Below are positions 49,231 to 59,360 of a stretch of DNA of 64,000 bases, piece by piece. A model generated the notes under the pieces. That model had not been told where the DNA came from. It made no database searches and worked only from the letters and a program-made list of their open reading frames with translations. The stretch is from the NCBI GenBank assembly GCA_009693505.1, contig SHXD01000011.1, positions 1-64,000 on the forward strand. Reading direction: 5' to 3'. Position 1 is the stretch's first letter; every line of letters starts with the position of its first letter. A program made the position numbers and the translations under genes. The DNA comes from Limnohabitans sp. Lineage in GTDB: Bacteria > Pseudomonadota > Gammaproteobacteria > Burkholderiales > Burkholderiaceae_C.

Positions 49231-49278
49231 AGTGAATTGCTTTGGAGTGCCAATACGCCAACTATACTATTGGAGTTC

Positions 49279-52200
49279 ATGCAATTACCCGCGCTTAGCT
49301 TAGGAAAACGCTTTACCCTGCCCCGTCCCATGGGATCGGCAGACGCTGTGCTATTGGCCCAACTGGCCGAACGCGAAAAAACACAAGGCCGCCTAACGGC
49401 CGTGGTCACCTCTGACGCCGCCGACACCCAGCGCCTGATGGACGAGGTGGCTTTCTTTGCACCGGGCCTGCGATGTGCCATTTTTCCCGATTGGGAAACA
49501 CTGCCTTACGACACTTTTTCGCCCCACCAAGACCTGATCAGCGAACGCTTGGCAACTCTGTGGCGCATTAGCCAGCGAGACAAAGCAGAAGGCGCCGACT
49601 TGGTGTTCATTCCAGCCACCACCGCTTTGTACCGTTTGGCCCCACCCTCATTTTTAGCAGGCTACACCTTTCAATTCAAGACCAATCAAAAACTGGACGA
49701 AGCCAAACTCAAAGCCCAACTGACTCTGGCCGGCTACAGCCATGTGAGCCAAGTGGTCAGCCCTGGCGAATATGCGGTGCGCGGCGGCCTGATTGATCTG
49801 TTTCCCATGGGCTCGCAAGTACCCTTTCGCGTTGATTTGTTTGACAACGAAATTGACTCCATTCGCACCTTCGACCCCGACACCCAGCGCAGTTTGTATC
49901 CCGTGCCCGAAGTGCGTTTGTTGCCAGGTCGCGAATTTCCCATGGACGAAGCGGCGCGAGCCAAATTTCGCAGTCGGTGGCGAGAACTGCTAGATGGCGA
50001 CCCCACCAAAAGCCGCATTTACAAAGACATCGGCAACGGTGTGGCAACGGCCGGCATTGAATATTATTTGCCGCTGTTCTTTGAGGAAACCGCCACAGTA
50101 TTTGACTATTTGGGCGCCGGCAGTGACAAGCCAGCCACGCTGGTGTTGCATGGCGATTTAGAGCCCGCGTTTCAACGTTTTTGGCAAGACACCAAAGACC
50201 GCTATCGCTTGGTGCAAGGCGACCCTGAGCGACCTGCTCTGCCGCCTGAAGCATTGTTCTTATCTGCCGAGCAGTTTTATACCGGCACGAATCAGCATGC
50301 GCAATTGGCGCTCAGGCAAGTTGCAACAGACAGCTCAGAAACCCATGCAGACAACACGCTGGCTCAAGGACTGCCCGACCTCACGGTGGTGCGTGGTGCA
50401 GAAGAGCCATTGGCCAAACTGCAAGCGCACATTCGCAGCACGCCAAATCGTGTTTTGATATTGGCCGAGAGTGCGGGCCGCCGAGAAAGCCTGTTAGACT
50501 TTTTGCGTGCCGGTGGTGTCAACCCGCCTGCATTTCATAACTTGCACGAGTTTCAAACCAGCGATGAAAAAATTGGCATTGCCACAGCTGCTTTAAATTC
50601 TGGCTTCCATTGGTTTGAAACCGGCATTGATTTGGTCACAGAGACTGAATTATTTGCTGCAGGTGTGACCACACGCAGACGCAAGAAACAAGAGCAAGTG
50701 AGCGATGTTGAAGCGCTCATCAAAGATTTATCAGAGCTCAACGTAGGCGACCCCGTGGTGCACAACGCGCACGGCATTGGCCGCTACCGTGGGTTGGTGA
50801 ACATGGATTTGGGCGAGAAAAATCCAGATGGCACCCCGGCGCTGCAAGAGTTTTTACATTTGGAATATGCCGACAAGGCCACGCTGTATGTGCCCGTGAG
50901 TCAGTTGCAACTGATTGGCCGCTACACCGGCGTGAGTGCCGATGAAGCGCCGCTGCACCGCTTGGGCAGTGGCCAATGGGAAAAAGCCAAACGCAAAGCC
51001 GCAGAACAAGTGCGTGATTCAGCGGCAGAGTTGCTGAACATTTATGCCAGGCGCGCTGCCCGCAAAGGCCATGCCTTTAGATACAGTCCGCAAGACTACG
51101 AAGTGTTTGCCAACGACTTTGGTTTCAGCGAAACAGCCGACCAAAACGCAGCCATCCATGCCGTCATTCAAGACATGATCAGCCCACGCCCTATGGACCG
51201 CTTGGTGTGTGGCGATGTGGGTTTTGGCAAAACCGAAGTGGCATTGCGTGCTGCATTTGTTGCGGTCACAGGTGGCAAACAAGTGGCCATCTTGGCACCC
51301 ACTACGCTGTTGGCTGAGCAACACTTTCAAACTTTGAAAGACCGGTTTTCAAAGTGGCCCGTGAAGGTGGCTGAAGTATCGCGTTTTCGTTCTACCAAAG
51401 AAGTGAATGAAGCCCTCAAAGGTTTGGCCGATGGCACTGTGGACATTGTGGTGGGCACACACAAATTGCTCAGTGAATCAACCAAATTTAAAAACTTGGG
51501 CTTGTTGGTGATTGACGAAGAACACCGCTTTGGTGTGCGCCACAAAGAAGCCATGAAAGCCATGCGCGCCGAAGTGGATGTACTCACCTTGACCGCCACT
51601 CCCATTCCTCGCACATTGGGCATGGCACTGGAAGGCATTCGCGATTTAAGCGTGATAGCTACCGCACCGCAGCGCCGCTTGGCCATTAAAACCTTTGTGC
51701 GCAACGAAGGCATCGGCGTGATTCGCGAAGCGGTGCTGCGCGAACTCAAGCGCGGCGGCCAGGTTTACTTCTTGCACAACGAAGTGGACACCATTGAAAA
51801 CCGCCGCCAAAAGCTGGAAGAACTATTGCCTGAGGCGCGCATTGCAGTGGCTCACGGTCAAATGCCCGAGCGCGATTTGGAAAAAGTGATGCGTGATTTT
51901 GTAGCTCAGCGTTACAACATTTTGCTGTGCTCCACTATCATTGAAACTGGCATTGATGTGGCCACTGCCAACACCATTGTGATTTCTCGCGCCGACAAAT
52001 TTGGCTTAGCGCAACTGCACCAATTGCGCGGCCGTGTGGGTCGAAGCCATCACCAAGCCTATGCTTATTTGATGGTGCCAGAAATTGACGCCCTCACCAA
52101 AAATGCCGCACAGCGCTTGGATGCCATTCAGCAAATGGAAGAATTGGGCAGTGGCTTTTATTTGGCCATGCACGATTTGGAAATTCGCGGCGCCGGTGAA

Positions 52201-52785
52201 GTACTGGGCGAAAACCAAAGCGGCAACATGCTGGAAGTGGGCTTCCAGCTGTACAACGAAATGTTGAACGAAGCTGTGCGCTGTTTGAAATTGGGCAAAG
52301 AACCTGATTTGCTAAGCCCACTTTCAGCTGCAACCGATATCAATTTGCACGCCCCTGCCCTGCTGCCCAGCGACTACTGCGGCGATGTGCATTTGCGTTT
52401 ATCTTTCTACAAGAAATTGGCAACCGCCAAAACATCCGATCAGATTGACGGCTTGCTGGAAGAAATTGTAGACCGCTTTGGCAAACTGCCACCGCAGGCG
52501 CAAACCCTCATGGATGTGCATCGCTTAAGGGTTTTAAGCTTTCCTTATGGTGTGGTGAAGGTAGATGCTGCGCCCGGCATGATTCAAATTAGCTTCAAGC
52601 CCAACCCACCCATTGAGCCCATGCGCATCATTGAGCTGATTCAAAAGAACAAACACATTCAATTGGCTGGCAACGATAAACTGCGCATAGAGCGTGAATT
52701 GCCCGACCCCAAAGCTCGGGCGCAAATGGTGCGCGACATCTTGCGCTCTTTGGGTCAGCCTAAAATTGAGACAGTGGAAGGATAA
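49279..52785 (+). CDS. mfd: Transcription-repair coupling factor
   Basis: Mfd removes RNA polymerase stalled at DNA damage and recruits UvrA. The 1168-residue protein has the UvrB-homology N-terminus (DWETLPYDTFSPHQD), the polymerase-interacting domain with NVGDPVVHNAHGIGRYRG, a RecG-like motor with Walker A GDVGFGKTEVALRA and DEEH box VIDEEHRFG, then QLHQLRGRVGRS, and the C-terminal TRCF domain. ATG at 49279 (MQLPALSLGKRF) is chosen; an in-frame TTG lies 14 codons upstream. Confidence 0.96.
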   Translation: MQLPALSLGKRFTLPRPMGSADAVLLAQLAEREKTQGRLTAVVTSDAADTQRLMDEVAFFAPGLRCAIFPDWETLPYDTFSPHQDLISERLATLWRISQRDKAEGADLVFIPATTALYRLAPPSFLAGYTFQFKTNQKLDEAKLKAQLTLAGYSHVSQVVSPGEYAVRGGLIDLFPMGSQVPFRVDLFDNEIDSIRTFDPDTQRSLYPVPEVRLLPGREFPMDEAARAKFRSRWRELLDGDPTKSRIYKDIGNGVATAGIEYYLPLFFEETATVFDYLGAGSDKPATLVLHGDLEPAFQRFWQDTKDRYRLVQGDPERPALPPEALFLSAEQFYTGTNQHAQLALRQVATDSSETHADNTLAQGLPDLTVVRGAEEPLAKLQAHIRSTPNRVLILAESAGRRESLLDFLRAGGVNPPAFHNLHEFQTSDEKIGIATAALNSGFHWFETGIDLVTETELFAAGVTTRRRKKQEQVSDVEALIKDLSELNVGDPVVHNAHGIGRYRGLVNMDLGEKNPDGTPALQEFLHLEYADKATLYVPVSQLQLIGRYTGVSADEAPLHRLGSGQWEKAKRKAAEQVRDSAAELLNIYARRAARKGHAFRYSPQDYEVFANDFGFSETADQNAAIHAVIQDMISPRPMDRLVCGDVGFGKTEVALRAAFVAVTGGKQVAILAPTTLLAEQHFQTLKDRFSKWPVKVAEVSRFRSTKEVNEALKGLADGTVDIVVGTHKLLSESTKFKNLGLLVIDEEHRFGVRHKEAMKAMRAEVDVLTLTATPIPRTLGMALEGIRDLSVIATAPQRRLAIKTFVRNEGIGVIREAVLRELKRGGQVYFLHNEVDTIENRRQKLEELLPEARIAVAHGQMPERDLEKVMRDFVAQRYNILLCSTIIETGIDVATANTIVISRADKFGLAQLHQLRGRVGRSHHQAYAYLMVPEIDALTKNAAQRLDAIQQMEELGSGFYLAMHDLEIRGAGEVLGENQSGNMLEVGFQLYNEMLNEAVRCLKLGKEPDLLSPLSAATDINLHAPALLPSDYCGDVHLRLSFYKKLATAKTSDQIDGLLEEIVDRFGKLPPQAQTLMDVHRLRVLSFPYGVVKVDAAPGMIQISFKPNPPIEPMRIIELIQKNKHIQLAGNDKLRIERELPDPKARAQMVRDILRSLGQPKIETVEG

Positions 52786-52791
52786 ACAAGC

Positions 52792-53511
52792 ATGAGCAAC
52801 GAGCCCAGCGCCCCTACTTTCCAAGGCATGACCGTGAAGGGCTTTACGCCACCTTTGAAATTAAGCGATTTCAAACTCATTGCCTTTGACATGGACTCCA
52901 CTCTCATCAACATTGAGTGTGTCGACGAAATTGCCGATGCAGCAGGACGCAAAGCCGAAGTGGCCGCCATTACAGAAGCAGCCATGCGCGGTGAAATTAC
53001 CGATTACAAAGACAGCTTGCGCAAACGCGTGGCACTTTTAAAGGGTGTCACTGTGGCGCACATGGAAGAGGTTTTGAGCCATCGCCTGCAACTCAACCCA
53101 GGCGCAGAAACTTTGGTGAAGGCCTGTCAAGCTGCCGGTATGAAAGTGCTATTGGTCTCTGGCGGTTTTACTTTTTTCACAGACCATGTGCGCGACAGGC
53201 TCAGTATCAATTGGACCCGCTCCAATGTGTTGGAGGTCGTGAATGGTGAACTGACAGGCCGCATGGTGGACCAAAACTGGGGCGACATTTGCGATGGTGA
53301 AGAAAAGCGCAAGATGCTTTTGCAAACTTGCGAGCAAATGGGTATAGCACCCTCGCAAGCCATCGCCATGGGCGATGGCGCCAACGATTTGCCCATGATG
53401 GGCGTGGCAGGTTTGTCTGTGGCCTATCACGCGAAGCCCAAGGTACGCGAGCAGGCCATGGTGGCCATTGAAGAAGGTGGGCTTGACCGCTTGCTGGAAT
53501 TACTCAACTGA
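52792..53511 (+). CDS. serB: Phosphoserine phosphatase
   Basis: SerB makes serine from phosphoserine. The 239-residue HAD-family protein has FDMDSTLINIECVDEIAD (nucleophile Asp), LLVSGGFTFFTD (motif II Ser), and AMGDGANDLPMMGVAG (motif IV). It lacks the N-terminal ACT-like part of the E. coli enzyme, as is common in beta-proteobacteria. It lies 6 nt after mfd and is probably co-transcribed. Confidence 0.95.
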   Translation: MSNEPSAPTFQGMTVKGFTPPLKLSDFKLIAFDMDSTLINIECVDEIADAAGRKAEVAAITEAAMRGEITDYKDSLRKRVALLKGVTVAHMEEVLSHRLQLNPGAETLVKACQAAGMKVLLVSGGFTFFTDHVRDRLSINWTRSNVLEVVNGELTGRMVDQNWGDICDGEEKRKMLLQTCEQMGIAPSQAIAMGDGANDLPMMGVAGLSVAYHAKPKVREQAMVAIEEGGLDRLLELLN

Positions 53512-53540
53512 GCCTGGCTTGAAGCTCTGAAAGCTCAGGC
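53512..53540. terminator. Hairpin between convergent serB and phoD
   Basis: GCCTG-GCTT pairs with AAGC-T-CAGGC, a 9-bp stem with one bulge, reaching into the phoD stop region. No clear U-run follows on either strand, so the assignment is weak. Confidence 0.35.
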
Positions 53541-55154
53541 CGTCCTTTGCACCTGCGGTACACCCGCTTCGACTGTAAACTTGGCTAAGGTTTCTATTTT
53601 GGTTTGCGTTTGTCGCACATCGTCAACCACCCTTAGCTCAGTTTGAATTTGCTTGGCCGTGAACTCCACCACGCCATAACCTTTGCGCTCGCTGTCTGCG
53701 AATATAAAGTGTGGGTTTTCAGCCAAACGAGCAGCCAACCTTGAATTGCCAGCAGAGCGCGCCGTAATGCCAGCGCCACAAAACTCCACCCCAATTTTGG
53801 CGCTGTCGTCTTTGTAGGCATCGGCCATGACATGGCCCACCCAGTTTTCATGCGTATCACCGCCTAACAAAACTGGATTTTTTAACACATGCCCCTGCAT
53901 TGAAGCAGCCATGCGCTGACGGGCTGATGAATAGCCATCCCAGCCATCATTCCAAAGGAAGCGTCCTTCGCCTAGTTTGTAATCACGTCTGCCAAAGATG
54001 GTTTGCTGCGCCACCACATTCCAAGGACGAAGGTCTTTGCGTGCGTTCGAAAAGGCTTGATCCAGCCATTGCTCTTGGGCAGTACCCAACAATGAGCGTT
54101 GGGGGTCCAACCAAGCTTCACACTGATCGGGGTCAACCCAGCCAGAGCCAAAACCAAATCCTTTGTTGCAGACTTGACGGTCACGGTATTGGCGATCGTC
54201 TAACAAGTAAATGTTGGCCAATTTGCCGTAAGCCACTTGCCCATAGATTCGCATTTCAGCACCTTTTGCCAAGCCGTCGATAGCGCGCGTCAAGGCGCTG
54301 GCTCGCAGTGGCATGTGTTCGTAAAAGGCTTGGTAGGCTCTGGCACGTTGCGCTGGAAAATCAAATCCGATGTTGCCACTCTGACCACGCTCTAAAGCTG
54401 CGTAGTCATTGGACACTTCATGATCGTCCCACGTGATCAGCCAAGGGCATTGCGCATGCATGGCCTGCAAGCTTTTTTCACTTTTGTGCAGTGCGTATCG
54501 GTCGCGGTAATCAGACAGGCTACTCACCCAGCCGCCCGAAGGCAAGCGCACTGCATTGGCAGCACCGGCATATTCATAAATGTAATCGCCCAAGAACAGC
54601 ACCATGTCTAAGTTTTCTTGGCCCATGTGATCGTAGGCGCTGAAGTAGCCATGCTCCCAGCGCTGGCAAGAGGCATAGGCTACGCGAAGTTTTTGCACCA
54701 TGGCCTCAGGGTGTGGCAGGGTTCTGGTTCTGCCCACCGTGCTTTGAGCATCGCCCATTTGAAAGCGATAGTAGTACCACCGATCGCTTTGCAATTGATC
54801 AAGCTCTAAGTGCACCGAATGTGCCAACGCGGACAAAGCTACGACTTGTCCCGCGCGGCGATTGACTTTGAAGGCCTCATCGTCAGCCACTTCCCATTGG
54901 ACCGACACATCGCTTGTAGCAAATTGCGAGTGACCGCTGGCTGCATCTGGCATGAGTCGGGTCCACAACACCACCGAATGGTGATTGGGCGATCCACTGG
55001 CCACGCCCAATGTAAAAGGGTTGTGCCTTAAAGGTGTTTGCGCCATCGACAGACTGAACGAGACAGGTGCTGAAGCCAACGCCGCCCATTTCAAAATATC
55101 TCGGCGGGTATTGGAAGCTGGCGTCAGTTGCGATTCATGGTGTGGTGGTGTCAT
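53535..55154 (-). CDS. phoD: PhoD-like alkaline phosphatase, Tat-exported
   Basis: The 539-residue precursor has a twin-arginine signal (RRDILKWAALASAP at about 18-31, then a cut near MAQT), the N-terminal PhoD domain with PFTLGVASGSPNHHSVVLWTRL and the metallophosphatase domain with ASCQRWEHGYFSAYDHM, LGDYIYEYAG, WDDHEVSNDY and LLGGDTHENWV. PhoD enzymes hydrolyse phosphate mono- and diesters in the periplasm. The ATG at 55154 overlaps the stop of the upstream hydrolase by 4 nt. The phosphate regulon box was not looked for systematically. Confidence 0.92.
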   Translation of the reverse strand: MTPPHHESQLTPASNTRRDILKWAALASAPVSFSLSMAQTPLRHNPFTLGVASGSPNHHSVVLWTRLMPDAASGHSQFATSDVSVQWEVADDEAFKVNRRAGQVVALSALAHSVHLELDQLQSDRWYYYRFQMGDAQSTVGRTRTLPHPEAMVQKLRVAYASCQRWEHGYFSAYDHMGQENLDMVLFLGDYIYEYAGAANAVRLPSGGWVSSLSDYRDRYALHKSEKSLQAMHAQCPWLITWDDHEVSNDYAALERGQSGNIGFDFPAQRARAYQAFYEHMPLRASALTRAIDGLAKGAEMRIYGQVAYGKLANIYLLDDRQYRDRQVCNKGFGFGSGWVDPDQCEAWLDPQRSLLGTAQEQWLDQAFSNARKDLRPWNVVAQQTIFGRRDYKLGEGRFLWNDGWDGYSSARQRMAASMQGHVLKNPVLLGGDTHENWVGHVMADAYKDDSAKIGVEFCGAGITARSAGNSRLAARLAENPHFIFADSERKGYGVVEFTAKQIQTELRVVDDVRQTQTKIETLAKFTVEAGVPQVQRTA

Positions 55155-55975
55155 GGTGCTGCCAACCATTCTTTGAGCAATGCTGTAAACATTTCAGGTT
55201 TGGCACTCATCACCCAATGGCCTGTGTCAAATTCTTCTACGCGCGAACCAGGATGGGCTGCAATTTTTTCAAGCCATTCTGGAGAATGAAACATAAACGG
55301 CTTGCGACGACCATAGACATACAGCATGGGGCGGGCCGTAGGCAATAGCTTGAGCACATTGGCTGCTTTGTCAAAGCCGCCTAAAGCGCCCATCCACTTC
55401 ATGGCATAGGGAAAGTTCATGCAGCTGTGCATATCTGCAAGCGGACTGGGGCATCTTAAAGCTTGCGCCATGTAACGCGTCATGCGGTTGGCCAAGGCCC
55501 TGCCAGGCGGTGCAAACCAGCGCGCTATTTGCCAAGCCACTGCCAACCAAATTTGATAACTGAACACACCCCATTTGGCCTTGGCAGTCCAAGACGAAAG
55601 AAGCGCGTGAGAGTTGTGATCGCCCACATCAACGGCCACCATGCGCATCACGCGCTCTGGATGTTGTGCTGCATATTCATAACCAAAAACACAACCCCAA
55701 TCGTGCAAAACCAAGGTGACTGGTTTTTGCAGGCTGACAGCATTGACCACTTCATGGATGAAGCTCACCATTTCAATCAAAGATTTGGGTTGCATGGGCG
55801 CTTGAGCATTAAATGCGGGCAATGTAAATCGCACGCATTGGTGAGTTTCACTCAGGGCTTCAACGGTGTCGTTCCAAAGGGCCAAGGTATCGGGCCAGCC
55901 ATGCAACATGACCAAGATTTCGGAGCCGTTGCCTTCAATTTGAATGTCAACGCCTTGAATGTTCATCGAGTTCAA
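55151..55975 (-). CDS. Alpha/beta-fold hydrolase, substrate unknown
   Basis: The 274-residue protein has the oxyanion-hole HGWPDTLALWND, and VLHDWGCVFGYEYA, in which the nucleophile position of the elbow appears as Asp (HDWGC) as in haloalkane dehalogenases and epoxide hydrolases. The late catalytic His is in FDTGHWVMSA. This favours an epoxide-hydrolase or dehalogenase-like chemistry, though the substrate is unknown. It sits between and overlaps by 4 nt both the aminotransferase and the PhoD gene. Confidence 0.85.
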   Translation of the reverse strand: MNSMNIQGVDIQIEGNGSEILVMLHGWPDTLALWNDTVEALSETHQCVRFTLPAFNAQAPMQPKSLIEMVSFIHEVVNAVSLQKPVTLVLHDWGCVFGYEYAAQHPERVMRMVAVDVGDHNSHALLSSWTAKAKWGVFSYQIWLAVAWQIARWFAPPGRALANRMTRYMAQALRCPSPLADMHSCMNFPYAMKWMGALGGFDKAANVLKLLPTARPMLYVYGRRKPFMFHSPEWLEKIAAHPGSRVEEFDTGHWVMSAKPEMFTALLKEWLAAP

Positions 55976-57192
55976 GCCGATGCAGACAGAGATGCATCCA
56001 TGGCTTGTTTCAAACGATCAACGCCTTCTAAAATTTTGTCTTCACCTACGGTGGCAAAGCTAAAGCGCAATGTGCTGTGATCGGGATTTTGGCAAAAGAA
56101 AGGTTCACCCGGTACAAAGGCCACGCCTTTGTCGATGGCCATTTTGGCAAACGCATTGCCGTCTTTCACTTTGCCGCCTGCACCCGTGAGGCTGGCCCAC
56201 ACAAACAAGCCGCCTTGGGGTTGTACAAATGAAATGGCATCGCCTAAATTTTGACGAAGCGCATTGCACATGGTTTGCGCGCGCAATGCATAAACCTGGC
56301 GCACTTTGTCTAAGGTGGCCGGCATGCGCCCTGCCTTGAGGTATTGCGCGGCTGTGGCTTGCGCAAAGGTGCTGGTGTGCGCATCACTGAATTGCTTGCA
56401 CATGACAGCACGGCTTAAAAGTTCGGACGGTGCAATCATCCAACCCACACGCAAACCTGGGCTCAAGACTTTTGACAAAGAGCCGCAGTGCACCAACCAA
56501 TCGCGACTGCCAGGCACTTGCGCACTCAAGGCCAGCAAACTGGGGGGTGGTGCGTCATTGAAATACAAATCACCATAGGGATCGTCTTCCACCATCAGGG
56601 TTTTATATTTGACGGCAAGCTCAAGTAGCTTTTTTCGGCGCTCTAAGTTAAGCAGCGCACCTGTGGGGTTGCCAAAGGTTGGAATGACGTACACAAACTT
56701 AGGACGATGCTCAGTAATCAATTTTTCTAAGCTGTCGGTGTCAACCCCATTGCCATCGACTGGCGCAGAAATGAGCTCTGCACCATAGAGTCTGAAACAC
56801 TGGATGGTGGCTAAAAAAGTGGGGCCTTCCACAATGACTTTGTCACCGGGGCTGATCATGGTTTTGCCAATGAGGTCCAGAGCTTGCTGGCTGCCTGTGG
56901 TCACAATCAGTTGCTCTGAACTTAATTCTGTGACGCCCTTCTGCCCCATAAAGTGTGCCAACTGCTCGCGCAATGGGCCGTAGCCTTCTGTGGCGCCATA
57001 CTGAAGTGCGGCACCGGGTTCTTGGGACAAGGCCAAAGAAGAGGCCTCGCGAATGCCTTCAACGTCAAACATGGCGCTGTCGGGGAAGCCACCGGCAAAA
57101 CTAATAATGCCGGGCTTGCCCAGAAGTTTGAACAACTCCCGAATGGCTGAAGTTTCGACATTGTTCAAACGATCGGCAAATTGCAAGGACAT
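55972..57192 (-). CDS. PLP-dependent aminotransferase, class I/II (2-aminoadipate type)
   Basis: The 406-residue protein has fold-type I aminotransferase features: ISFAGGFPDSAMFD near the start, LQYGATEGYGPLREQLA, YVIPTFGNPTGALL, VEDDPYGDLYFN (Asp that pairs with the pyridine N) and CGSLSKVLSPGLRVGW with the PLP Lys. These motifs match the LysN/2-aminoadipate and MocR-related group, without a GntR-type DNA-binding domain. The substrate is unknown. It is first in a three-gene coupled unit with a hydrolase and PhoD. Confidence 0.9.
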   Translation of the reverse strand: MSLQFADRLNNVETSAIRELFKLLGKPGIISFAGGFPDSAMFDVEGIREASSLALSQEPGAALQYGATEGYGPLREQLAHFMGQKGVTELSSEQLIVTTGSQQALDLIGKTMISPGDKVIVEGPTFLATIQCFRLYGAELISAPVDGNGVDTDSLEKLITEHRPKFVYVIPTFGNPTGALLNLERRKKLLELAVKYKTLMVEDDPYGDLYFNDAPPPSLLALSAQVPGSRDWLVHCGSLSKVLSPGLRVGWMIAPSELLSRAVMCKQFSDAHTSTFAQATAAQYLKAGRMPATLDKVRQVYALRAQTMCNALRQNLGDAISFVQPQGGLFVWASLTGAGGKVKDGNAFAKMAIDKGVAFVPGEPFFCQNPDHSTLRFSFATVGEDKILEGVDRLKQAMDASLSASA

Positions 57193-57240
57193 GGTGTATC
57201 TTCTCTCAAATACGGTTGATCAATTCTCACATTTTCTCTC

Positions 57241-57894
57241 ATGAACGCACACAACATCGAACTCTTTTTTCATACCCTGAAAGAAGCCAACCCCTTGCCC
57301 ACCACCGAGTTGGCCTACACCTCGGTGTTTGAGCTTGTGACGGCGGTGCTGCTGTCGGCCCAGGCCACCGATGTGAGTGTGAACAAAGCCACCCGCAAAC
57401 TCTTTCCAGTGGCAAATACCCCAGCGGCCATCTTGGCTTTAGGGCAAGAAGGACTTGAAAAATACCTCAAGACCATTGGGCTGTACCGAAACAAGGCCAG
57501 CAATTTGCTGAAAACATGTGAAATTTTGATAGGCCAATACCAAGGTGTGGTGCCCCGCTCAAGGGAATCACTTGAGTCATTGCCGGGGGTCGGTCGAAAA
57601 ACGGCCAATGTGGTCTTGAATGTGGCCTTTGGCGAACCCACCATGGCAGTCGACACGCACATCTTCCGATTAGGCAACCGCACGGGCCTTGGACCCGGCA
57701 AAAATCCGCTTGAAGTAGAGTTGAAACTTTTAAAGAGAATTCCAGAAAAGTACTTGGTCGACGCACACCACTGGCTCATATTGCATGGTCGCTATGTGTG
57801 CCAAGCCCGCAAACCTTTGTGCCATCAATGCGCTGTTTCGGCTTATTGCGATTTCAAGCCTAAAACTCAGGAACTTAAGGCACTGGCTGAATGA
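57241..57894 (+). CDS. nth: Endonuclease III
   Basis: Nth removes oxidised pyrimidines from DNA. The 217-residue protein has the helix-hairpin-helix LPGVGRKTANVVLN with the catalytic Lys, VDTHIFRLGNR with the catalytic Asp, and the 4Fe4S cluster as C-x6-C-x2-C-x5-C (CQARKPLCHQCAVSAYC). It is divergent from the aminotransferase by 48 nt and its 3' end overlaps the end of cobQ by 20 nt (convergent). Confidence 0.97.
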   Translation: MNAHNIELFFHTLKEANPLPTTELAYTSVFELVTAVLLSAQATDVSVNKATRKLFPVANTPAAILALGQEGLEKYLKTIGLYRNKASNLLKTCEILIGQYQGVVPRSRESLESLPGVGRKTANVVLNVAFGEPTMAVDTHIFRLGNRTGLGPGKNPLEVELKLLKRIPEKYLVDAHHWLILHGRYVCQARKPLCHQCAVSAYCDFKPKTQELKALAE

Positions 57895-59350
57895 GACTTT
57901 GTAATGTGGCAATACCCATGTGTTGCTCCAAGTAATCGGCCAAGCCTTCGAAAACTGTTTCCATAGTGACGGTTTGCATGCCAAACATAGCTTGTAGTAC
58001 CGCCGGATCTTCAAACAAACCGTGCAGATAAGTTCCCAACACATTACCGGCCTTGTTTTGCCATGTCAAACCCCGCATCACTTCTTGCGCTAAATCTCCA
58101 GGGAAAGTCATTGCTGAATGGACTTTCGTATGGCCATGATGAATCTCGTAGCCGCTCACTTTGACCCCAGACAAAGCTGACCAAGTACCGTGCAAATTTA
58201 AAAATTCGGCTCGCGTGCGTTGGACCGTTTTTTGTGCTGCAAATTGTGTCGCGATGGGCAACAAGCCGAGGCCCAGTGCATTGCCATCAATCCCATATTC
58301 GTCGATCAAGGCTTCACCTAACATTTTCAAGCCACCGCAAATTCCTAACACTGCACCACCCTTTCGCGCATGCTGCAAAATAGTCGAATCCAGCCCCTGT
58401 TGCCGAAGCCACTCCAGATCGCTGCTAGTGTGTTTTGAACCCGGAAGAATCACACAATCGCTCGTCTGCAAACCCGCTAAGTCTGCAGGACTGCGAGCCC
58501 ACAGTAATCGAACGCCAAGAACATTTTTGAGCGCTTGAAACTCATCTAAATTGCTTATACGTGGATAGGCTATAACTGCCATGGTATGCGTCACAACCCC
58601 AGTTGATCGACTTCGGTCGTCAAATACACCATCCTCTTCGGGTAAGCCGTGCTGCCACCACATTGGTAAAACCGCCAGTGTTGGTATCCCTGTCAACTCT
58701 TGTAGCATCTCGGGTGCAGGCGACAACAAAGCGACATCACCGCGAAATTTGTTCAATACAAAACCCTTGATGCGCGCTTGATCTTTAGGGGGTAACAAGG
58801 CCTAAGTGCCATACAGGTGTGCAAAGGCACCGCCCCTATCGATATCAGTAACCAATAAACACGTCGCATCGGCATGTCGCGCCACGCGCAAGTTGACGAT
58901 GTCGTTAGCCATCAAGTTAATCTCTGCAGGTGAGCCAGCGCCCTCAATCACCAGAACATCGTTTTCAGCACGCAGCGCATCCAGTGATGCTGCAATTTGT
59001 GGCCACACTTTTTCGCTGCGATCGCGCCAGGGTGTGTTCGTCAACTCATCGTTCACCTCGCCCAGCAACACCACTTGGCTGCGTGTGTCAGCCTCCGGTT
59101 TAAGTAGCAGGGGGTTCATGCGCACATCGGGTTCGGCTTTCGCTGCCAGCGCTTGAAAGTATTGGGCAGAGCCGACTTCACCGAGACCATTGTGTGAAGC
59201 GACAACTCTTGCGTTGTTGCTCATGTTCTGCGCTTTGAACGGAGCCACCTTTAAACCTTGACGTGCATACCAACGGCACAGCGCCGTAGTAAGCCAACTC
59301 TTGCCAGCGCCACTGGTAGTACCCAATACCATTACACACTTGGCCGGCAT
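57875..59350 (-). pseudogene. cobQ: Cobyric acid synthase, interrupted by one in-frame TAG
   Basis: CobQ amidates adenosyl-cobyrinic diamide at four side chains. The gene reads through 491 codon positions in one frame, full length for the family, apart from a TAG at 58802-58804 (codon 183). The N-part has the [19 protein letters not shown] nucleotide loop and [14 protein letters not shown] just before the stop; the C-part resumes with ALLPPKDQARIKGF and holds the GATase triad (GICGGLKMLGE with Cys, GYEIHHGHT, late His). Homologues have Trp or Leu at the stop position, so one transition explains it. The start is ATG 59350 with AAAGGA 6 nt upstream. It is the last gene of the riboswitch-led operon. 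Confidence 0.85.
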
Positions 59351-59360
59351 GGCGAGTCCT

